A DNA stretch of 21,674 bases, taken from an uncultured Rhizobiaceae group bacterium. GTDB taxonomy: Bacteria; Pseudomonadota; Alphaproteobacteria; Rhizobiales; Rhizobiaceae. Location: the NCBI GenBank assembly GCA_938030645.1, contig CALHHQ010000138.1, positions 1 to 21,674 on the forward strand, in the 5' to 3' direction. The stretch's first letter is position 1, and each line of letters opens with the position of its first letter. Shown here piece by piece: positions 8,593 through 15,755 of this stretch. A program made the position numbers and the translations under genes. The notes below the pieces were generated by a model that was given only the letters and a program-made list of their open reading frames with translations, was not told where the DNA came from and did no database searches.

Positions 8593-10095
8593 TTAACTGC
8601 GGATCGGGAGTGTGATTTCAAACTCAGCACCCGGTCCGTCTTGCTCAATCAGTCTTATTGTTCCGTTGTGCGCGCGGATAAGTTCTGCGGCAATCGCCAA
8701 GCCCAAACCAGTGCCACCTTGGCGACCAGAAGTGTTGAACGCTGTGAAGAGTTTGGCATGCATGCTTGCTGGAAATCCGGGCCCCGTATCGCGCAGTCGA
8801 ATGACGGTTTGCCCATTTTCGATGCCAGCACCAATGCTTAAGCGCTTGATCTGGGTTTCCCCATCAAGACCATCCATGGCTTGCAATGCATTGCGCGATA
8901 AATTGACGATCACGCGGAAGATTTGTTCTGCATCGACCTGAATTTCCAAGTCTTCCGGAACGCGATTGACCCAATCCACATCGCTGTCCGTGTCCAGCGA
9001 AAGAGTTTCTGCAACGTCTTGGCAAAGCTGGTGCAAACGCACCACATTGTAAGTCGGCACAGCCTCACCAGATTTCCCGTAATCGAGAACTGATCTTGTA
9101 TAATCAACAGCGCGATCAATCGTTCGAATAAGACGCGGCGCAAGGCGTTGTACAGTTGGGTCTGATGTGTCGGCCAATCTGTCAGAAAATAATGATGCTG
9201 ACGCCAAAATGTTGCGCAGATCGTGATTGATTTTGGAAACAGCTAAACCAAGGTCCGCAAGATGGCGTTGTTGTTTGAACGTGCCGCTGAGTTGCTTTTG
9301 CATCCCGTTCAATTGTTCTTCAGCAATCCCAATTTCATCACGTCGACCAGACGGTTGAATGACGAGGCTCTGATCTTCTGGATCTCTGGAATAAGCGAGC
9401 ATAGATTCCGTCATACGTTGCATCGGGCGAATGAGAAACCATCGCAATGTGATAAACACCAAAAGCGCAGTGGCGATGGAAATCAACAAAGAAATCAGCA
9501 AAACATTGTATGCGTAACTCAGCATCGCTTCTCGCAAAGGTCGGTCTTTCATTACCAATTCGAGCGTGCCGGATCGTTCTTCCATAGGGCCGTAAACGCG
9601 AATGGTTCTGTCTCCACCGAAAAGCAAAGTATCGAACGCATCTACAATTGTGCTTGCGGCTTCCAGTCGGCCCGGCTGCATAAGTTCAATATGGCGTGCG
9701 ATGGTGCCGGGCATTTGATTAGTGGCTAGAATTTTGCTCGCGCCATCGCGGCGCACAACGATCATTTCTGTTTCAGTCAATGACAACAATTGAGTGCGAA
9801 TATCTTCGGGAATAGCGTCTGACTTCAATTCTTCCAGTGTTAGGCTAGCCGCTTCACCAGTTGTGAAGTGCCGTGAAAGCCACGCAAGACGATAGTTTGC
9901 GATAGATGGTACAAACACCAAGATCTCAGCCAGCATGATGAAAAGCGTGGTGAGCACCAAAAGTTTGCCAGACAACCCAGTAGGCCAAAAGCGGCGTTTC
10001 CGGGGAACGTGTTCCACCGCTGGAAACAGATTTGCTTCCAGTTTCAAGTCGGGCTTTGGGTGGTCATCTGGTTTCAAGCGCGTAACATCCGGCAA
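8593..10095 (-). CDS. HAMP-domain sensor histidine kinase
   Basis: The 500-residue product has two membrane helices (about 42-64 and 197-217) flanking an extracytoplasmic sensor region, then a HAMP segment (about 218-272). The phosphoacceptor is in NHDLRNILAS with His291; Asn295 fits the E/DxxT/N pattern linked to phosphatase activity. The ATP-binding lid follows: N-box with Asn402, DTGPG at 436-440 and GGTGLGLA at 460-467. It phosphorylates a response regulator not encoded here. The start is uncertain: the most upstream possible codon is a TTG at 10095, immediately after an in-frame stop, and no good Shine-Dalgarno is seen. A later GTG near residue 28 is possible but would shorten only the N-terminal tail. 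It lies 17 bases downstream of the flavoprotein gene, so the two are probably co-transcribed. Confidence 0.9.
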   Translation of the reverse strand: MPDVTRLKPDDHPKPDLKLEANLFPAVEHVPRKRRFWPTGLSGKLLVLTTLFIMLAEILVFVPSIANYRLAWLSRHFTTGEAASLTLEELKSDAIPEDIRTQLLSLTETEMIVVRRDGASKILATNQMPGTIARHIELMQPGRLEAASTIVDAFDTLLFGGDRTIRVYGPMEERSGTLELVMKDRPLREAMLSYAYNVLLISLLISIATALLVFITLRWFLIRPMQRMTESMLAYSRDPEDQSLVIQPSGRRDEIGIAEEQLNGMQKQLSGTFKQQRHLADLGLAVSKINHDLRNILASASLFSDRLADTSDPTVQRLAPRLIRTIDRAVDYTRSVLDYGKSGEAVPTYNVVRLHQLCQDVAETLSLDTDSDVDWVNRVPEDLEIQVDAEQIFRVIVNLSRNALQAMDGLDGETQIKRLSIGAGIENGQTVIRLRDTGPGFPASMHAKLFTAFNTSGRQGGTGLGLAIAAELIRAHNGTIRLIEQDGPGAEFEITLPIRS

Positions 10096-10112
10096 TCAGT
10101 TCAAATGCGATA

Positions 10113-11552
10113 CTAACCGAAACTGCGCAGAAAGTTCACCACGCCACGCACAAAAGGTTTCTTAGTGGTCGGTGCGTAGAATGAGGTCGCCGCACGTTTG
10201 CCTATCTCGCTCATGGTTGGATAAGGCGGAATGTACCCAGCAATATCCTTCACTTTCATTTTTTGGCTTATTGCCAATGCCCACATATTCATCATTTCGC
10301 CAGCCATTGCGCCTGCGATAGACACACCTTCAATGGAGCCGTTTTTGCGAGCAATAATTTTAATCAGACCGGTTGTTTTGTTTTCTGCTTGTGCTCGATC
10401 ATTCTCCGCATAAGGCCAGCGTAAAATGGTGATGTCTTTAAATTTAGCTCTCGCGGTTTCCTCTGTGTGGCCCACATGAGCGATTTCAGGATCAGTATAA
10501 GTGCACCAAGGAATGATGTGACGGTTTTCTTTCGCGGGAAGGCGAAACAACATTGAGCGGATGAGTAGACCAGCATGATAGCCAGCCACATGTGTGAATT
10601 GCAGCCCGCCAGCCACATCGCCAATGGCATAAATGCGACTGTTTGTCGTGCGCATCTTATTGCTTACTTTAATTCCGCGGCGGGTGTATTCCACGCCAGC
10701 TTTTTCAAGATCAAGCCCATCGACCGTTGCAGCTCGTCCCGTGGCAACAAGCACCGTATCGGCTTCCAGAACTTCTGAGCCTGTTTCCGTTTCCACATTC
10801 ACCAAAGCTGTGCCTTTCAGCGTTTTATCAATGCTGGTCACTTTGGTTTTTTCGCGGATCACAACACCTTCATCGCGAATTTTATCCAACACGATTGCAG
10901 TCAGTTCTGGATCATCTTTGCCGAGCGCTTTGTCGCCCTCAATTACGGTAACCTTTGCCCCCAGGCGGTGATGGGCTTGCGCCATCTCCATGCCGATTGG
11001 CCCTCCACCAATGACAATCATCTTGCCAGGATTCTTGGTTTGGTCGAACAAGGTTTCGTTGGTGAGGTAGTCGATTTTGTCGATGCCAGGGATTGGCGGA
11101 ACAAATGCTGCTGAACCTGTGGCGATCACAAAGCGGCGGGCTTTGATTGTTTTGTCACCAGCGACAACCGTTTTCTTGTCCGTAAAACGCGCTTCGGCCT
11201 CAATCACATCAACACCGAGGGATTCAAAGCGCTCAACACTGTCCATAGGTGCAATGCCTGCAATCACTCCTTGCACATGGTCGTTGACCTGTTTGAAATT
11301 TACGCGCGGTTCTGAATCATCTTTGCCAGTGCTGACACCGAAGGCAGGTGCTTCACGCATGGATTGTGCGTGTTTGCCTGCGGCAATGATGGCTTTTGAC
11401 GGAACGCAACCGTAATTCAAACAGTCGCCACCCATTTTGTGTTTTTCAATCAACACAACGGAAACACCGAATGCTGCTGCAGCGGACGCCACCACTAGGC
11501 CGCCAGAGCCGCCGCCTATGACACAAATATCGGGTTTCAAAACGTCGCTCAT
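10113..11552 (-). CDS. FAD-dependent pyridine nucleotide-disulfide oxidoreductase (MerA/Lpd-like)
   Basis: The 479-residue protein has the class I flavoprotein layout: FAD Rossmann motif GGGSGG at 13-18, redox disulfide CLNYGC (Cys44 and Cys49), NAD(P) Rossmann IGGGPIGMEMA at 181-191, second FAD motif YAIGDVAGG near 308-316, and the dimerisation domain. At the position where lipoamide dehydrogenase has its catalytic His-Glu dyad, the sequence is PPYPTMSE, with Tyr444 replacing His and Glu449 kept. This is closer to mercuric reductases, but there is no N-terminal metal-binding domain and no C-terminal vicinal cysteine pair, so mercury reduction is unlikely. A disulfide or quinone-type reductase acting in the cytoplasm is plausible; the substrate is unknown. 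It heads a minus-strand pair with the sensor kinase. Confidence 0.87.
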   Translation of the reverse strand: MSDVLKPDICVIGGGSGGLVVASAAAAFGVSVVLIEKHKMGGDCLNYGCVPSKAIIAAGKHAQSMREAPAFGVSTGKDDSEPRVNFKQVNDHVQGVIAGIAPMDSVERFESLGVDVIEAEARFTDKKTVVAGDKTIKARRFVIATGSAAFVPPIPGIDKIDYLTNETLFDQTKNPGKMIVIGGGPIGMEMAQAHHRLGAKVTVIEGDKALGKDDPELTAIVLDKIRDEGVVIREKTKVTSIDKTLKGTALVNVETETGSEVLEADTVLVATGRAATVDGLDLEKAGVEYTRRGIKVSNKMRTTNSRIYAIGDVAGGLQFTHVAGYHAGLLIRSMLFRLPAKENRHIIPWCTYTDPEIAHVGHTEETARAKFKDITILRWPYAENDRAQAENKTTGLIKIIARKNGSIEGVSIAGAMAGEMMNMWALAISQKMKVKDIAGYIPPYPTMSEIGKRAATSFYAPTTKKPFVRGVVNFLRSFG

Positions 11553-11627
11553 AACATCAGCCTAAAATTGGTTTTTCCGCCGGTGCGGTCAAATTGTTTC
11601 AACACAGAACTGACATATAGAGCAAGC

Positions 11628-11649
11628 TGAACACATTTATACGTGTTCA
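11628..11649 (-). promoter_or_regulatory. Perfect inverted repeat (possible operator) over a minus-strand -10-like box
   Basis: On the plus strand the arms are TGAACAC at 11628-11634 and GTGTTCA at 11643-11649, with an 8-base spacer. Read on the minus strand the spacer is GTATAAAT, so a TATAAAT -10-like box sits between the arms, about 85 bases before the flavoprotein start codon. A dimeric regulator bound here would cover the promoter. No regulator gene is adjacent, and no good -35 box is seen, which would fit an activator-dependent promoter. Operator function is inferred. Confidence 0.45.
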
Positions 11650-11696
11650 CGACGTTTTCGCATTAAATTGAAGTCCAAAAGAGGGTGTTGTTGGCG

Positions 11697-11725
11697 TTGA
11701 CTCATATTTGGAGCAAGCTTATACA
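11697..11725 (+). promoter_or_regulatory. Sigma-70-type promoter for rpmH-rnpA(-yidC)
   Basis: TTGACT at 11697-11702 and TATACA at 11720-11725 are separated by exactly 17 bases, five of six and five of six matches to the housekeeping consensus. Transcription would begin near 11732 and run into rpmH. Confidence 0.65.
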
Positions 11726-11782
11726 GCCGCCAACGCTTCGGTTCGTGCCGGAGTCTGATTTCGCTTGTCGTTTGTTTACTCG

Positions 11783-11806
11783 CCTTTCATAAATTTCGTT
11801 GAAAGG
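11783..11806 (+). promoter_or_regulatory. Hairpin in rpmH leader
   Basis: CCTTTCA at 11783-11789 pairs perfectly with TGAAAGG at 11800-11806 around a 10-base loop. No T-tract follows; a purine-rich GGAGGGGG-like run comes next, so it is not a classic terminator. It may be a leader structure, or chance in a long untranslated region. Confidence 0.35.
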
Positions 11807-11893
11807 AGGGGGCGTCGGCGAAACACAGCCAAAACAATTGCATATTTCGAACGCGTCTTACCAAAGCTTCGATATATGATGACCGAAAGAGGA

Positions 11894-11909
11894 CCGGTGT
11901 TTTAACCGG
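11894..11909 (+). promoter_or_regulatory. Small GC-rich hairpin just before the rpmH start
   Basis: CCGGT at 11894-11898 pairs with ACCGG at 11905-11909 around a 6-base loop, ending nine bases before the ATG. The usual Shine-Dalgarno zone is only weakly purine rich, so this stem may shape initiation at rpmH. Confidence 0.35.
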
Positions 11910-11918
11910 ATCGAGCAG

Positions 11919-12053
11919 ATGAAACGCACATATCAGCCCAGTAAACTGGTTCGCAAACGCCGTCACGGTTTTCGTTCGCGCATGTCCACACCAGGTGGTC
12001 GCCGCGTGATTGCGAAGCGTCGTACGCACGGCCGCAAAAAACTATCCGCATAA
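11919..12053 (+). CDS. rpmH: 50S ribosomal protein L34
   Basis: The 44-residue, strongly basic product begins MKRTYQPSKLVRKRRHGF and ends GRKKLSA, the full-length L34 sequence pattern with the invariant STPGGRR segment near residues 23-29. L34 is a component of the large ribosomal subunit. It is followed by rnpA 54 bases later, the near-universal bacterial order. The Shine-Dalgarno is weak (GAG about five bases upstream). The assignment is certain from sequence and context. Confidence 0.99.
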   Translation: MKRTYQPSKLVRKRRHGFRSRMSTPGGRRVIAKRRTHGRKKLSA

Positions 12054-12107
12054 ACTCATGCGCTTTTGTGCGCATGTTTATATCGAACAAACAGAAAATC
12101 TGATGCT

Positions 12108-12524
12108 ATGCCACAGGTTTTGATGTCTCGATTGAAAAAGCGGGCAGATTTCTTAAACGCCCGAAATGGAGCGCGTTCTCACGAGCGCGCTTTTGTTTTG
12201 CAGCTTGTGGAACGCGAGGACAAAGAGCCTCAATTCCGTATTGGTTATACCGTCACCAAGAAAATCGGCAATTCTGTTGTGCGTTCGCGTATAAAGCGTC
12301 GTTTGCGCGAAGCTGTTAAAAACGCAGATGTTCCCGCAGACATTGCGGGTTGCGACGCGGTGCTGATTGCTCGTGTTGAGGCACTTGATGAGCCGTTTGA
12401 AACCCTCACATCGTCTGTGTCGCGCGGTCTTGCCAAGGCTCTGGAGAAAATCCGTGCCTCTAAAGGCAATGCAAATGTTGCAAATCGTGCAGCGAAAGGG
12501 CAGAAACGCCCCGCTGATGTATAA
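12108..12524 (+). CDS. rnpA: Ribonuclease P protein component
   Basis: This small basic protein is the protein subunit of RNase P, which matures the 5' ends of tRNAs with the catalytic RNA. The signature KKIGNSVVRSRIKRRLREA (about 51-69) and the N-terminal RLKKRADFLNARNG are diagnostic. The start is not certain: the ATG at 12108 gives 138 residues and a short leader before RLKKR, as in many rhizobial RnpA proteins; an ATG at 12123 has a slightly better upstream AGG. A frame extension to 12066 is less likely. The tail is Ala/Lys rich and poorly conserved. The gene lies between rpmH and yidC; the small yidD gene often found here in other bacteria is absent. Confidence 0.96.
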   Translation: MPQVLMSRLKKRADFLNARNGARSHERAFVLQLVEREDKEPQFRIGYTVTKKIGNSVVRSRIKRRLREAVKNADVPADIAGCDAVLIARVEALDEPFETLTSSVSRGLAKALEKIRASKGNANVANRAAKGQKRPADV

Positions 12525-12578
12525 TGTTTGGCAACGCTTTGGCGTTTTGCCCAGTTACTGAGAACCAGGTCTTCCTTC

Positions 12579-14363
12579 ATGGACAATCAACGTAATTTTC
12601 TTCTTGCTGCGGCTCTGTCATTGGGCGTTGTGTTTTTGTGGCAGATATTTTTTATCAATCCACGCATTGAACGCGAGCGCGCCATTGCAGAGCAGTCGGC
12701 GCCAGCAACACCCGGTGCCGCCACAAGCGGAGAAAATTCAGGCATTCCAAAAGCGGGCGAAACTGCAAGCAACAACAGCGCTGCTGTTCCAGGTTCTACA
12801 GCTAAACAAGAAAAAGAAGCACCACGAGTTGCTTTGAAATCTGATCATTTGGAAGGAACAATCAACCTCCGCGGCGCACGTATTGATGATTTGCGCCTTA
12901 CCCAATATCGCGAAGAAATCGCTGAAGACAGCCCCAAAATTCAACTTCTTAAACCTGTTCAAGACGAAAATGCCTATTTTGCTGAATTCGGTTGGTCGCC
13001 GGATGCAAATCTGGGCGACCTTCCGGGCCCGTCAACAATTTGGTCGCAAGTGGAAGGCAGCGAATTGACGCCCGCCTCTCCAGTCGTTTTGCAGTTTGTG
13101 AATGAAAAGGGTCTGACGTTCCGTCGCAAGATTGAGATCGACCAAGACTATATGTTCACGATCACGGACACCGTGGCCAACGCATCAGGTGCTGAAGTTT
13201 CAGTAAAACCGTATGGTCGCATCGCGCGCTATGGAACGCCGAAAACAGAAGGTATTTTTGTTCTCCATGAAGGTTTGATTGGTGCAGTTGGTGATCAGGG
13301 TCTTGATGAAGTTGATTATGGTGACATTGAAGATGAAACTGGAGGGCGTCTGGCAAAAGAGCCAGCTGACAAGGGTTGGTTAGGCATTACGGACAAGTAT
13401 TGGGCGACTGCTCTTATTCCGGGAAATGCATTTACAGCGTCTTACAATTATCTCGGTCAGAATCGTAAATTCTACCAAACCGATTACGTCGGCAACACGA
13501 TTGCTGTTCCCCCTGGCGGTGAAGCCAGCATAACGAACCGCCTGTTTGCAGGTGCAAAAAAGGTCGACATCATCGACAGTTATGCAACGGATTTAAACAT
13601 TCCATTGTTTGACAAAATGATCGATTGGGGTTGGTTCTATTGGATCACCAAGCCGCTGTTTATCGTTATGAGCTGGGTTTTTAATCTCGTTGGAAACTTT
13701 GGTGTGGCAATTTTGATTGTCACAGTGATGTTGAAGGCTCTTTTCTTCCCGTTGGCCAATAAGTCTTACAAGTCCATGGCCAACATGAAAAAAGTGCAGC
13801 CCGAAATGACGGCCATCAAAGAACGTTTTGGCGATGATCGTCAGGGCCAGCAAAAAGCAATGATGGAGCTGTATAAAAAAGAGAAAATCAACCCGATTGC
13901 GGGCTGTTGGCCGATGCTTTTGCAGATCCCTGTTTTCTTTGCGCTCTATAAAGTTATCTACGTCACCATCGAAATGCGTCATGCGCCATTCTTCGGATGG
14001 ATCCAAGATCTGTCTGCTCCAGACCCTACATCTATATTCAATCTGTTCGGTTTGTTGCCATACGATGTACCGTTGTTCTTGTTGATTGGTGTCTGGCCAC
14101 TTCTCATGGGCATCACCATGTTCATTCAAATGCAAATGAACCCAACTCCGCCAGATCCGACCCAACAGCTGATCTTCAAATGGATGCCGGTTGTGTTCAC
14201 ATTCATGTTGGCGACTTTCCCAGCAGGTCTCGTGATTTATTGGGCTTGGAACAACTTCCTGTCTATTCTCCAACAAGGTACAATCATGAAGCGGCAAGGT
14301 GCCAAGATTGAGCTTTGGGACAATCTCAAGTCGATGTTCGGTGGAAAAAAAGACGCAGCCTAA
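12579..14363 (+). CDS. yidC: Membrane protein insertase YidC
   Basis: The 594-residue product has the Gram-negative YidC layout: N-terminal membrane helix (MDNQRNFLLAAALSLGVVFLW, about 5-24, quoted in part as the family start), a Pro/Ala/Ser-rich linker, a large periplasmic beta domain (about 75-335), and the conserved five-helix insertase core from about 340 to 580. Lys386, in VMLKALFFPLANKSY, occupies the place of the positively charged Arg in the hydrophilic groove of E. coli YidC; Lys is usual in alphaproteobacteria. YidC inserts and folds inner-membrane proteins with or without SecYEG. I chose the ATG at 12579 over a TTG-type extension to 12528 because the family begins at MDNQRN and an AGG lies nine bases before it. 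Downstream, the engB-argB genes frequently following yidC in related genomes are missing. Confidence 0.97.
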   Translation: MDNQRNFLLAAALSLGVVFLWQIFFINPRIERERAIAEQSAPATPGAATSGENSGIPKAGETASNNSAAVPGSTAKQEKEAPRVALKSDHLEGTINLRGARIDDLRLTQYREEIAEDSPKIQLLKPVQDENAYFAEFGWSPDANLGDLPGPSTIWSQVEGSELTPASPVVLQFVNEKGLTFRRKIEIDQDYMFTITDTVANASGAEVSVKPYGRIARYGTPKTEGIFVLHEGLIGAVGDQGLDEVDYGDIEDETGGRLAKEPADKGWLGITDKYWATALIPGNAFTASYNYLGQNRKFYQTDYVGNTIAVPPGGEASITNRLFAGAKKVDIIDSYATDLNIPLFDKMIDWGWFYWITKPLFIVMSWVFNLVGNFGVAILIVTVMLKALFFPLANKSYKSMANMKKVQPEMTAIKERFGDDRQGQQKAMMELYKKEKINPIAGCWPMLLQIPVFFALYKVIYVTIEMRHAPFFGWIQDLSAPDPTSIFNLFGLLPYDVPLFLLIGVWPLLMGITMFIQMQMNPTPPDPTQQLIFKWMPVVFTFMLATFPAGLVIYWAWNNFLSILQQGTIMKRQGAKIELWDNLKSMFGGKKDAA

Positions 14364-14473
14364 ATCGAGGCCAAGCGACTAGGCCGATTAAATAGGAACT
14401 TTTTGGGTGAGTTGGGCGTAACTGTTTAACGCAAGCGTTTTGCTGCGCGGTCAGATTTCTGGGAAGTGACACC

Positions 14474-15646
14474 ATGCAGGCTTCAATTTCGAGCGAATTT
14501 TACGAGTCTGTTCCGGTTCAATCAGACTTCAGACAAATCGTGGCAACAGACAGTTATGCACCATTGCCTGATGATTGGTTTGTGGGTTTGTCTGATATCG
14601 AAGACTCCACTTGGTTGATCGAAGAGGGCAAATATAAAACAGTGAACACTGTTGGCGCTGCGGTGATTTCAGCTCAAATCAACGCCCATCCAAATAGACG
14701 TTTTCCATTTCTTTTTGCGGGCGATGGTGCGGCGTTTGCCATGTCACCTTCTGCGCGGAATAGTGCTGAAAAAGCTTTAGATGAAGTTCGCCGTTGGGCA
14801 TGGCGAGAGTTTGATCTAGCTCTTCGCGTGGCCGTTGTTTCTGTTGCAGATATTCGCAAGGCTGGATTCGATATAAAGGTGGCACGTCATCAAGCCTCGA
14901 ACTCTATAGACTATGCCATGTTTGCTGGTGGTGGTGTCAGCTGGGCCGAACGTGAAATGAAAGCTGGTCGCTATCATGTGCCTGAATCTGTTGAGGGTGG
15001 CATGCCTGATTTGACAGGCCTTTCTTGCCGCTGGACACCGATGAAATCCAACAATGGTTCGATACTTTCAGTCGTTGTGGCCCCTCGAGTGAATGCGGCG
15101 CAGGATCAGGTTGAAAAACTCTTGGATGAAGTGGTGAACCTTACCAGTAAACTCGATCGTGGTGGCCACCCAGTTGTGGCAAGTGGCCCTTCGTTTGTCT
15201 GGCCACCACAAGGCTTAGAACTCGAAGCACGCGCAGGTGATTCTACGACGCCGCTGTGGCGTCGAAAGTTTATGTTGTATCTGGAAACTTTTATCGCGCT
15301 GATTTTTTTCAAGTCTGGCCTAAAGGTGGGCGGATTTGATCCTGCTCACTATACAAAAACTTCAGGTGTGAACGCTGACTTTCGGAAGTTTGAAGATGCT
15401 TTGATGATGACAATCGATTGCGATGCAGAAACCTCAGCGCAGTTGACGAAACTTTTGCGCGATGCGGAAGAGCAAGACGTGGTGCGTTATGGAATAGTTG
15501 AACAGAATGAAGCTTTGATGACCTGCATTGTACCTTCTGTCATGAGCGATGATCATATGCACTTTATTGATGGTGCGTCTGGCGGATACGCCACTGCAGC
15601 CAGCCGTATAAAACAATTGCGTTCCGAGACAATTCAGCCCACATAA
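14474..15646 (+). CDS. DUF3095 family protein, nucleotidyl-cyclase-like fold suspected
   Basis: The 390-residue soluble protein matches the DUF3095 family as I know it, including the C-terminal block from FRKFEDALMMTIDCD to the end with HMHFIDGASGGYA. The N-terminal half has two elements resembling class III nucleotide cyclases and GGDEF enzymes: SDIEDSTWLIEEG (Asp41, Ile42) where a metal-binding DI is expected, and FPFLFAGDGAAFA (Gly83, Asp84, Gly85) where the second metal ligand or GGDEF-type turn is expected. No signal peptide or membrane helix is seen. A good GGGAAG lies seven bases before the ATG. It sits alone between yidC and ahcY. Family assignment is fairly confident; enzymatic activity is not established and the cyclase resemblance is my inference. 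Confidence 0.78.
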   Translation: MQASISSEFYESVPVQSDFRQIVATDSYAPLPDDWFVGLSDIEDSTWLIEEGKYKTVNTVGAAVISAQINAHPNRRFPFLFAGDGAAFAMSPSARNSAEKALDEVRRWAWREFDLALRVAVVSVADIRKAGFDIKVARHQASNSIDYAMFAGGGVSWAEREMKAGRYHVPESVEGGMPDLTGLSCRWTPMKSNNGSILSVVVAPRVNAAQDQVEKLLDEVVNLTSKLDRGGHPVVASGPSFVWPPQGLELEARAGDSTTPLWRRKFMLYLETFIALIFFKSGLKVGGFDPAHYTKTSGVNADFRKFEDALMMTIDCDAETSAQLTKLLRDAEEQDVVRYGIVEQNEALMTCIVPSVMSDDHMHFIDGASGGYATAASRIKQLRSETIQPT

Positions 15647-15755
15647 ACAAATCTTTATGTGATTGCAGAGATCGTTGCGTTCTGGTAAAGGCAATCAACG
15701 CTGCAAACTTATGCACACAAATCCCGAACATAAACACATTTGAAGGACGCCTCCC
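15640..15755 (+). promoter_or_regulatory. Structured ahcY leader with alternative pairings (candidate cis-regulatory RNA)
   Basis: Three pairings are visible. (A) CACATAAA (15640-15647) with TTTATGTG (15654-15661), an 8-base-pair hairpin over the DUF3095 stop codon. (B) an H-type pseudoknot: TGATTGC (15660-15666) with GCAATCA (15691-15697), and GCGTT (15677-15681) with AACGC (15697-15701), sharing one base. (C) ACATAAA recurs at 15728-15734 and could replace the first copy in pairing with 15654-15660, near the Shine-Dalgarno AAGGA at 15743-15747. A and C exclude each other. I do not recognise the conserved core of the SAH, SAM-II or SAM/SAH riboswitches. No transcription start was pinned down, so which parts are in the ahcY mRNA is unknown. 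Confidence 0.4.

Larger units (their letters stand above)
11553..11918. other. 366-base divergent intergenic region
   Basis: No protein gene is convincing here. It holds, from left to right: the untranslated leader of the minus-strand flavoprotein gene, a perfect 7-base inverted repeat over a TATAAAT on that strand, a good plus-strand promoter, and two inverted repeats leading up to rpmH. If the promoter at 11697-11725 is the main one, the rpmH leader is about 185 bases, which is long for a 44-codon gene. Confidence 0.7.

Noticed and set aside
10113..11552. Mercuric reductase (merA)
   Set aside because: No N-terminal heavy-metal domain, no C-terminal cysteine pair and no other mer genes nearby.
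12066..12107. Longer N-terminus for RnpA
   Set aside because: The added residues do not resemble RnpA family starts and there is no Shine-Dalgarno before 12066.
13593..14297. 234-codon minus-strand open frame inside yidC
   Set aside because: Antisense to the conserved YidC core, with an implausible His/Gln/Trp-rich composition and no family resemblance.
14428..14439. AACGCAAGCGTT inverted repeat after yidC as a terminator
   Set aside because: Stem too short once a minimal loop is allowed, and only two further Ts follow.
15640..15755. Known SAM-II, SAM/SAH or SAH riboswitch upstream of ahcY
   Set aside because: The conserved core sequences I remember for these classes are not visible; only generic pairing is, so no named class is claimed.
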